Assembly: GCA_900320225.1 (NCBI GenBank)
Contig: ONRL01000008.1
Location: 1-48,274 of the forward strand
Reading direction: 5' to 3'
DNA length: 48,274 nt
Origin: an uncultured Lentisphaerota bacterium
GTDB taxonomy: Bacteria; Verrucomicrobiota; Kiritimatiellia; RFP12; UBA1067
Both the position numbers and the translations under genes were made by a program. Positions 41,291 to 47,443 of the stretch are shown here, one piece after another; position 1 is the first letter of the stretch; each line of letters starts with the position of its first letter. The notes below the pieces were generated by a model. The model was given only the letters and a program-made list of their open reading frames with translations. It was not told where the DNA came from and searched no databases.

Positions 41291-42760
41291 TTACTTTCCT
41301 TGGGCGGCGGCGTGCGGGCACTTCCCGCCGCAGGGACAACCGCCCTTCTCCGAAACGTCCTTGCCAGTCCAGCAGTAGGTGCAGAGCTTTTCCTTCGGGA
41401 GGCCGATCGCGGAGACGAGATCGTCGAGGCGCTGGAACGCAAGCGTCGTCAGTCCGAGGTCGTTGCGGATCTTGTCCACCATCTTCTTGTACGGCTCGCC
41501 GTCGGGGTCCAGGTACTTCTCCACGGCCTTCGGGTCGTCCCCTTCCACGTCGCGGATGTAGCGGCGCGTGGCGAGGTCGTACACGGACTTCGACCGCGAG
41601 AAGTTGATGAACTTGCAGCCGTAGAGGAGCGGCGGACAGGCGATGCGCATGTGGATCTCCTTCGCGCCGTCGCCCCAGAGTCGTTTTGCCTGCTGGCGCA
41701 GCTGCGTGCCGCGCACGATCGAGTCGTCGCAGAACACGAGGCGCTTGTCCTTGATGAGGCCGGGAATCGGGATGAGCTTCATGTGCGCGATGAGGTCGCG
41801 CTGGCGCTGGTCGGGCGGCATGAAAGAGCGCGGCCACGTGGGCGTGTACTTCACAAACGGGCGCGCATAGCGCGTACCGCATTCCTGCGAGTAGCCGAGG
41901 GCGTGCGCCACGCCCGAGTCGGGCACGCCGCCCACGCTGTCAGCCTCCACGGGGTTGCGCCGCGCGAGGTAGCCGCCACAGCGGTAGCGCGCCATCTCCA
42001 CGTTGCGACCCTCGTAGGTCGAGGCGGGATAGCCGTAGTAGACCCAGAGGAAGGAGCAGATTGCCATGTCCTCTCCGGGCTCGATGAGCGAGGTGATGCC
42101 GTCCGGCGTCGCCTCCACCATCTCGCCGGGACCGAGGTCGCGCAGATGCTCGTAGCCAAGATTCGGGAAGATGCAGCTCTCCTGGGTGGCGATGACCGTG
42201 CCATCCTTCTTGCCGAAGATGATCGGCGTGCGGCCGTAGCGGTCGCGCGCGGCGTAGAAGCGGCCCTCCTCCGTGAGGATCATCAGCGAGCAGGAGCCCT
42301 CGATCCGCGCTTGCGCGTACTTGACGCCCTCCACGAAGGAGTCCTGCGAGTCGATCAGCGCGGCCACGACGGCCGTGGGGCTTACGACGCCTGAGGTGGT
42401 GGAGTACTGGAACTGCATGTGCCGCTCGGCGAACATCTCCGCCATGAGCGACTCGACGTTCGTGAGGATGCCCACGGTCACGATCGCATAGGTACCGAGA
42501 CGGCTCGCGACGATGAGGGGCTGGGGGTCGGTGTCCGAGATCACGCCGAGCCCGGCCCGCCCCTCGAATTTGGAGAAGTCGTTCTCGAATTTCGACCGGA
42601 ACGGCGCGTTCTGGATATTGTGGATGGCGCGCTGGAAGCCCTTCGCGCCAAGCACCGCCATCCCGCCGCGCTGGGTGCCGAGATGGGAATGGTAGTCTGT
42701 GCCGAAAAAGAGGTCTGCCACGCAGTCCTCTTTTGATATGACGCCGCAAAAACCGCCCAT
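41291..42760 (-). CDS. purF: Amidophosphoribosyltransferase (glutamine PRPP amidotransferase)
   Basis: 489 residues from the ATG at 42760, which follows AGGAGA. The Ntn-type glutaminase domain starts MGGFCGV, with Cys5 as the likely N-terminal nucleophile after removal of four residues; most PurF proteins have Cys directly after Met or after a longer propeptide. GTQRGGMAV and GLGVISDTDPQP follow. The PRPP-binding loop is LVFCDDSIVRGTQLRQ. The C-terminus has CTYCWTG, matching the iron-sulphur Cys pair of the Bacillus type, plus an additional Cys-rich tail (CPCGGKCPH). It catalyses the first committed step of purine synthesis and heads a minus-strand operon with lysA and kdsB. Confidence 0.93.
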   Translation of the reverse strand: MGGFCGVISKEDCVADLFFGTDYHSHLGTQRGGMAVLGAKGFQRAIHNIQNAPFRSKFENDFSKFEGRAGLGVISDTDPQPLIVASRLGTYAIVTVGILTNVESLMAEMFAERHMQFQYSTTSGVVSPTAVVAALIDSQDSFVEGVKYAQARIEGSCSLMILTEEGRFYAARDRYGRTPIIFGKKDGTVIATQESCIFPNLGYEHLRDLGPGEMVEATPDGITSLIEPGEDMAICSFLWVYYGYPASTYEGRNVEMARYRCGGYLARRNPVEADSVGGVPDSGVAHALGYSQECGTRYARPFVKYTPTWPRSFMPPDQRQRDLIAHMKLIPIPGLIKDKRLVFCDDSIVRGTQLRQQAKRLWGDGAKEIHMRIACPPLLYGCKFINFSRSKSVYDLATRRYIRDVEGDDPKAVEKYLDPDGEPYKKMVDKIRNDLGLTTLAFQRLDDLVSAIGLPKEKLCTYCWTGKDVSEKGGCPCGGKCPHAAAQGK

Positions 42761-42779
42761 AGAATCTCCTGTTTTCCTC

Positions 42780-42815
42780 TGCGGACAGTATACCAAAAAC
42801 CGCCTGGGGATTCAA
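42780..42815 (-). promoter_or_regulatory. Promoter of purF-lysA-kdsB
   Basis: On the minus strand TTGAAT (42810-42815), a 17-base spacer ending TTTTTGG, TATACT (42787-42792), then GTCCGC-A with presumed +1 at 42780. It has both a -35 and the full extended -10 motif. The 19-base leader carries the AGGAGA ribosome site. Confidence 0.8.
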
Positions 42816-42866
42816 CTGCCCCGTTCCATTCCGGACTGCATTATTTCCTGTCGGTGCGGGGGGTGG

Positions 42867-42885
42867 TTTTGGTATACTGGCCCGT
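42867..42885 (+). promoter_or_regulatory. Extended -10 promoter of the GH50-like gene
   Basis: TTTTGG-TATACT-GGCCCG-T; the -10 is at 42873-42878. No -35 is seen. It is divergent from the purF promoter with about 80 bases between the two -10 boxes. A GTG stands exactly at the presumed +1. Confidence 0.7.
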
Positions 42886-42943
42886 GAATCCCCGCAGGAA
42901 CGGACGGCGGATTTTGAAAAACAGCGAAAGGAAAACGGAATGA
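42884..42943 (+). CDS. Possible leaderless 19-residue upstream ORF
   Basis: A GTG at the presumed transcription start opens a frame encoding MNPRRNGRRILKNSERKTE, whose stop overlaps the ATG of the next gene (ATGA). This layout fits a translationally coupled leader peptide. Chance is a real alternative in such GC-rich DNA, and the downstream gene has its own AAAGGAAAA site. Confidence 0.2.
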   Translation: MNPRRNGRRILKNSERKTE

Positions 42944-45117
42944 GATTACGGTGCGGAATGATTGCCGTCGTGTGCGCGTGCGCAGCGATGGCGAACGGCG
43001 ACGTGGTGCTGTTCGACGCCGCGACGGCAAAACGGTCCGCCGTCCACGCACAGGACGGCGCGTCGTTCAAACTGGAGAACGGCCTCTTGACGGTGACGAC
43101 GGCTCCCTCGGGCGGCTATCCGGGTGTGTGCGTGTCCGGCAACTGGAACCTCTCGGGCTGCCGCCGCGTGGAGGTGGAGTTTGTGAACGGCGGCATCTAC
43201 GGACTCTACACCCTGCGTCTCCTGAACGCCGGCGGCGTGCCCGCCGGCAAGGGCAGCAAGATCTTCAAGTTGCCCATCCGCGGCGAGAAACACGCCGTGA
43301 TCGGCGCCGATTTCCCGCCGGACCTGCCGGAGCTCGACGCGATCGTGTCCCAGCTCAGCCCCCTGCGCGTGTGGGCCATCCCGTATCTCGTCTGGGCACC
43401 TCATCCGAAGCCGGGTGAAAGTCCCAACAGACGTGCGCCGCCTGGCGGCGTGGGCACGCTCGACCGCCGCGCCGTACGGCAGGTGGCCGTCTACATCAAC
43501 AAGCCCCAGCTCCCGCACGTCTGGAGCGTGCGACGCATCGTGGCAAAGCTCGGATCCGACGCGCCGTCCGCGCGTCCCGTGCCTGCCTGGGCGAAGATGA
43601 CGACAGACCAGTTCTTCCCGTTCATCGACGAGTACGGACAGTTCAAGCACCGCGAGTGGCCCGACAAGGTGCATGCCGATGCCGACCTTGCACGCCAGCG
43701 CGCGAAGGAGGAAGCCGACCTCGCCGATCATCCCGGCCCCGTCGGCTGGGACAAGTGGGGCGGCTGGGCTGATGGTCCCCAGTTGCCGCCGACGGGCGGT
43801 TTCTCGACGACCAAGTGGAACGGCAAATGGTGGATCGTCGATCCCGACGGACACCTTTGGTGGAGTCACGGTCCGGTGCGCGTGACGCCCAGTTGCGCCA
43901 CCACCCCGCTCGACAACCATGAACGCTGGTTCGCTCGCCTTCCGGCGAAGGGGTCCCCCGAGGCCGAGTTCTATTCCACGCGCGACATGCTCCTGTGGCC
44001 CTACTACGGCAAACGCGGTCTCAAGAGCGTGTACGACTTCTCCGCGCAGAACATCGCACGCAAGTACGGCAAGGGGTGGTACGACACCTGGGCGGCGCTT
44101 GCACACCGCCGCCTCCGCAGCTGGGGCTGCAACACGATCGCCAATTCGTCCGACTTGCAGATTTGCCTCATGGACCGCACCCCCTACACCGACCGCTACG
44201 AAATCCACTCGCGGCCCATTGCCGGACACAAGGGCGGCTGGTGGGAGTTCTGCGACCCGTTCGACCCGTCTTTCCGTGCGGAGGCGCGACAGAAAACGGT
44301 GGACTACCGCAAGCAGTTCGAGGATCCGTGGTGCTTCGGGTTTTTCGTGGACAACGAACACCATTGGGGAACGGCCAACACCTTGGCGCTCTCCACGCTG
44401 AAGTCGCCCGCCGACCAGCCATGCAAACGCGTGTTCCGCGACCGGATGAAGACGAAGTACGTCGAAATCGCGAAGCTGAACACGAAGTGGCATACGTCCT
44501 ATTCGAATTGGGATGATTTCCTGGCCGTCACGAAGACGCCGGATCCCAAAGCCGCGAAGGAGGATCTCGAGGCGTTCACCGCTGAAATCGCCGAAGAGTA
44601 TTACCGTGTCATCCGCGAGGAACTCAAGCGCGCGGCGCCTGGCAAACTCTACCTCGGCTGTCGATGGGCCGGCGGCGCGCCGCTCTTCACCGTGAAAGCG
44701 GCCGCCAAGTACTGCGACGTGCTGAGTTACAACATCTACCGGCGGCACTTGCGCGAGTTCAAGCTTCCCGACGGGATCGACATGCCGATCCTCGTGGGCG
44801 AATTCCATTTCGGCGCCTTGGACCGCGGACCGTTCTGCCCCGGACTGATCCTGCTCCAAGACCAGGAAGAGCGTGGCCGGACATACGTGGACTACGTCCG
44901 CTCCGCGCTTGAACATCCGCAGTTCGTTGGCGTACACTGGCACCAGTTCTCAGACCAGGCCACCTCGGGACGTTTCGACGGAGAGAACATGCAGGTGGGA
45001 TGGACGGACGTGTGCGACACGCCCTACTGGGAAACGATCCGCGCGTTGCGCGAAATCGGCTACAACCTCTATCCCGTCCGCGCCGCCCGCGTCATTCCGT
45101 CACGCGGTTGCGATTGA
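42940..45117 (+). CDS. Secreted glycoside hydrolase, GH50-like (putative beta-agarase/galactosidase)
   Basis: 725 residues with a signal peptide (MIAVVCACAAMANG). Residues ~20-200 look like a carbohydrate-binding beta-sandwich, which contains a Pro/Gly/Arg-rich insert near residue 160. The GH50-type catalytic part follows: PFIDEYGQFKHREWPDKVH, PVGWDKWGGWADGPQL, WWIVDPDGHLWWSHG, then the acid/base region CFGFFVDNEHHWG and the nucleophile region ILVGEFHFGALDRG near residue 625. This arrangement belongs to clan GH-A; GH50 enzymes known to me are beta-agarases, but related galactosidases are possible. It overlaps the 3' end of the convergent MFS gene by 26 bases. Confidence 0.72.
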   Translation: MRLRCGMIAVVCACAAMANGDVVLFDAATAKRSAVHAQDGASFKLENGLLTVTTAPSGGYPGVCVSGNWNLSGCRRVEVEFVNGGIYGLYTLRLLNAGGVPAGKGSKIFKLPIRGEKHAVIGADFPPDLPELDAIVSQLSPLRVWAIPYLVWAPHPKPGESPNRRAPPGGVGTLDRRAVRQVAVYINKPQLPHVWSVRRIVAKLGSDAPSARPVPAWAKMTTDQFFPFIDEYGQFKHREWPDKVHADADLARQRAKEEADLADHPGPVGWDKWGGWADGPQLPPTGGFSTTKWNGKWWIVDPDGHLWWSHGPVRVTPSCATTPLDNHERWFARLPAKGSPEAEFYSTRDMLLWPYYGKRGLKSVYDFSAQNIARKYGKGWYDTWAALAHRRLRSWGCNTIANSSDLQICLMDRTPYTDRYEIHSRPIAGHKGGWWEFCDPFDPSFRAEARQKTVDYRKQFEDPWCFGFFVDNEHHWGTANTLALSTLKSPADQPCKRVFRDRMKTKYVEIAKLNTKWHTSYSNWDDFLAVTKTPDPKAAKEDLEAFTAEIAEEYYRVIREELKRAAPGKLYLGCRWAGGAPLFTVKAAAKYCDVLSYNIYRRHLREFKLPDGIDMPILVGEFHFGALDRGPFCPGLILLQDQEERGRTYVDYVRSALEHPQFVGVHWHQFSDQATSGRFDGENMQVGWTDVCDTPYWETIRALREIGYNLYPVRAARVIPSRGCD

Positions 45118-46426
45118 ACGTGAAGAAGAACGAAACGAGCATCAGCGCGCCCCCAACGGCGTAGACGCCGCCGATGATCGCGAAGCCCACTTCGAACCCC
45201 CTGAGCCCCCATGCATCGTAGAGGTATCCCATCAGCACGGGTGCCAGCGCCCCAAGGAAAAACGCGAGCATGGTCATGAGCCCCACTGCCGTGGAACGAT
45301 ACTTCGGCGCCACTACGTCGAAAAGCGAGGCGTGCGTGTTGACCTCGAAGAAGCCGCGGAACACGCCGTAGGCGGCCACGGCCACCCATGTGGAGATGAG
45401 GTTGGGTGCGAAGCCGAACCAAACGAGCATCGGAGCTCCCAAGAAGAGCGCCACACCTTGAACGAGCAAACGGAAACGCGGAAAGCGTTTCACGAACGCG
45501 TCCGTCAGGAATCCACCGACCATGATCGCCGCGAACGCGAAGACATGGTGCCAGAGCATCGTGCCGTTTCCGGCCGAGGCGACGGCCGCGGTCTTGTCGC
45601 CCAGCTCAGCCGCGAACTTCTCCGCCACGAACTTCGGCGCCCACGACATGTAGACGTTGTTCGCAATCACGATGGCGATGAATCCGCCCGAGGCCAGCAA
45701 AGCGGATGGATTGCAGAAGAACGCCTTCAAACCCTCGATCAGCGGCGGCTTCTCAACTTTTCTGTCCTTTTCGTCCCCTCTGTCCTTTTCATCTTTGCCT
45801 TCCTTCAGGAAAAAGATAAAGCCCACGCCCAACAGAAATCCGAGCGAGCCGAAGATGATGAACACGGGCCGCCAGAAACCGAGTTCGCCGAAGTGCTTCG
45901 CCACCCACGCGCTCCCCTTCAGCGCATGCAGGATACATCCCACGAGCGCACCGCTCGTCATCAACCCGATGTAGAGCGCGGCCTGGTGGATCGAGAGCGC
46001 CACGGACCGCGTCTCCTTGTGGTGTACGGCGATGAGCGCGTAGGCGCTCGGCGCGTAGAACGACTCGCCGCCGCCCGTCGCGATCGACCTGAAGAACATC
46101 ACGCTCAGGAACGCGGGGATCACAAGACCCAATACGTGGAAATCGCCGACGAATCCCATGCACGCGGTCGTGATCGACCAGAAGATGAGCGAGCCGGTGA
46201 TGAGCCACTTGCGGCTGAAGCGGTCCCCGCAGAACCCGGCAATTGGCGTCATGATGGCAAGCGTCGCGAAGAGCGCCCCGTTGATCCAGCCCATCTGCCC
46301 GCCAGTCAGGTTGAGCTCGTCCTGAATCGGGATCGTCAGCAGACCGAACAGCGCCCGGTCTGCCTGGTGGAAGAAGAAGGCGAAGCTCAGCATCGCGATC
46401 AGCAACCACTTGTACGACTTACCCAT
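45092..46426 (-). CDS. MFS transporter (hexuronate/sugar-acid type)
   Basis: 444 residues with 12 predicted helices. The ATG at 46426 has a strong GAGGAGGTAAGGAG upstream. RALFGLLTIPIQDELNLT in helix 1, GDRFSRKWLI in loop 2-3 and FFEVNTHASLFDVVAPKYRSTAVGL in the C-terminal half are MFS features; the resemblance to anion:cation symporters of the hexuronate type is from pattern memory. The central loop has an insert KDEKDRGDEKDRK encoded by an 18-base tandem repeat. It follows the SDR gene and probably imports a sugar or sugar acid. Confidence 0.85.
   Translation of the reverse strand: MGKSYKWLLIAMLSFAFFFHQADRALFGLLTIPIQDELNLTGGQMGWINGALFATLAIMTPIAGFCGDRFSRKWLITGSLIFWSITTACMGFVGDFHVLGLVIPAFLSVMFFRSIATGGGESFYAPSAYALIAVHHKETRSVALSIHQAALYIGLMTSGALVGCILHALKGSAWVAKHFGELGFWRPVFIIFGSLGFLLGVGFIFFLKEGKDEKDRGDEKDRKVEKPPLIEGLKAFFCNPSALLASGGFIAIVIANNVYMSWAPKFVAEKFAAELGDKTAAVASAGNGTMLWHHVFAFAAIMVGGFLTDAFVKRFPRFRLLVQGVALFLGAPMLVWFGFAPNLISTWVAVAAYGVFRGFFEVNTHASLFDVVAPKYRSTAVGLMTMLAFFLGALAPVLMGYLYDAWGLRGFEVGFAIIGGVYAVGGALMLVSFFFTFNRNRVTE
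45761..45793 (-). repeat. 18-base tandem repeat in the MFS central loop
   Basis: TCTGTCCTTTTCGTC (45761-45775) and TCTGTCCTTTTCATC (45779-45793) differ by one base, with CCC between. On the coding strand they read GA(T/C)GAAAAGGACAGA, giving DEKDR twice between helices 6 and 7. Confidence 0.65.
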
Positions 46427-46446
46427 CTCCTTACCTCCTCTACCTC

Positions 46447-46481
46447 TAAGCACTAAGCACTATCTACTAAGCACTAAGCAC
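46447..46481. repeat. TAAGCAC tandem repeats
   Basis: Two identical 14-base blocks, each two TAAGCAC units (46447-46460 and 46468-46481), are separated by TATCTAC. They fill the gap between the SDR stop and the MFS ribosome site and lie in the MFS leader if the two genes are cotranscribed. Confidence 0.75.
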
Positions 46482-46484
46482 CAA

Positions 46485-47288
46485 TCAAAAATCCACATCT
46501 TCCGGCATGTGCTGGGCGCTGCAGCCGGCGTCCACCACGAGACGCTCGCCGCCGACGTTGCGCGCGGCGTCCGACGCGAGGTACGCGACGGCCTCCGCGA
46601 TGTCGCCGCCCGTCGCCTCGTGGCGAAGCGGACAGTTCAGGCGGCGGCGCGCCTTGATCTTCTCGTCGAGCACGTCCCAGCGTTCCGTGTAGATGTAGCC
46701 GGGCGCGACCTCGTTCACGCGGATGCCGAGCGGACCGAGGTCGAGGGCGAGCGAGCGCACCAGCGCGTCGATGCCGCCTTTCGAGGTCACGTACGCCGTG
46801 CGGTTGCGGATCGCGCGCATCGAGGTGTTCGAGCCGAGAAACACCACCACGCCCTTCTGGCGCGTGGCCGGATTCGGCTCCTGCTTCAGGAAGAACCGGT
46901 TGCACGCCGCCTGCGTCACCTGGAAACCGCCGAGCAAGTTCACCTTCAGGACATCGAGCATCTGCGCGGTTGTCATCTCCAGCGGAGAGCCGTGTCCGAG
47001 CCCCTGATTCGCGGCGTTGTTCACGAGGATGTCGAGCCGCCCCGCCTTCTCCTCGATCACGTCGAAGAGATGCTTCACCTGCGCGGCGTCCGAAACGTCG
47101 CACGGCACGGCCGTGAAATCGCCGATGTTCCGCGCGCGCAGGATCTGCTCGCCCTTCGCCGTGGACGCAGGCGTGGACCCGCACATGAACACCTGCGCGC
47201 CCTCGCGCACGAACAGGTCCACGATTTCGATGCCCGTGTTCCGGTTTCCGCCGGTCACCAGCACGACTTTTCCTTCAAAACGCTTCAT
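46485..47288 (-). CDS. Short-chain dehydrogenase/reductase
   Basis: 267 residues, AAGGAGAA upstream of the ATG. Rossmann motif VTGGNRNTGIE (TGxxxxxG type with an extra Asn), NNAA after strand 4, Ser in VVFLGSNTSM, and the catalytic YVTSKGG (YxxxK). VNEVAPGYIYTE ends the core. Substrate unknown; neighbours (MFS sugar-acid carrier, GH106-like rhamnosidase) suggest a sugar or sugar-acid dehydrogenase. Confidence 0.9.
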   Translation of the reverse strand: MKRFEGKVVLVTGGNRNTGIEIVDLFVREGAQVFMCGSTPASTAKGEQILRARNIGDFTAVPCDVSDAAQVKHLFDVIEEKAGRLDILVNNAANQGLGHGSPLEMTTAQMLDVLKVNLLGGFQVTQAACNRFFLKQEPNPATRQKGVVVFLGSNTSMRAIRNRTAYVTSKGGIDALVRSLALDLGPLGIRVNEVAPGYIYTERWDVLDEKIKARRRLNCPLRHEATGGDIAEAVAYLASDAARNVGGERLVVDAGCSAQHMPEDVDF

Positions 47289-47342
47289 CTTGTATTCTCC
47301 TTAAATTCTTTCGTTTCTTAATTGTTGCTTTTTTACAACAAT

Positions 47343-47427
47343 GCACACAAAGTTCACAAAGTGTAAAATGATTTGATGATAGTACTATTAAAACTGTTTT
47401 CTGTCTCTTTGTGGCTCTTTGTGGCTA
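47343..47427. repeat. Inverted repeat element, CTTTGTGGC variant
   Basis: The left arm has CACAAAG and CACAAAG in tandem (47346-47362), the right arm CTCTTTGTGGC twice (47405-47426), with an AT-rich centre. A separate short hairpin TTGTTG-CAACAA (47322-47341) lies just beside it. Together they fill the 155-base gap between the rhamnosidase stop and the SDR start. Confidence 0.6.
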
Positions 47428-47443
47428 AAAACAAATTGAAGCA

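Noticed and set aside
46447-46481. CRISPR-like array
   Set aside because: The repeat units are 7 and 14 bases with a single 7-base spacer and no cas gene; this is a tandem repeat.
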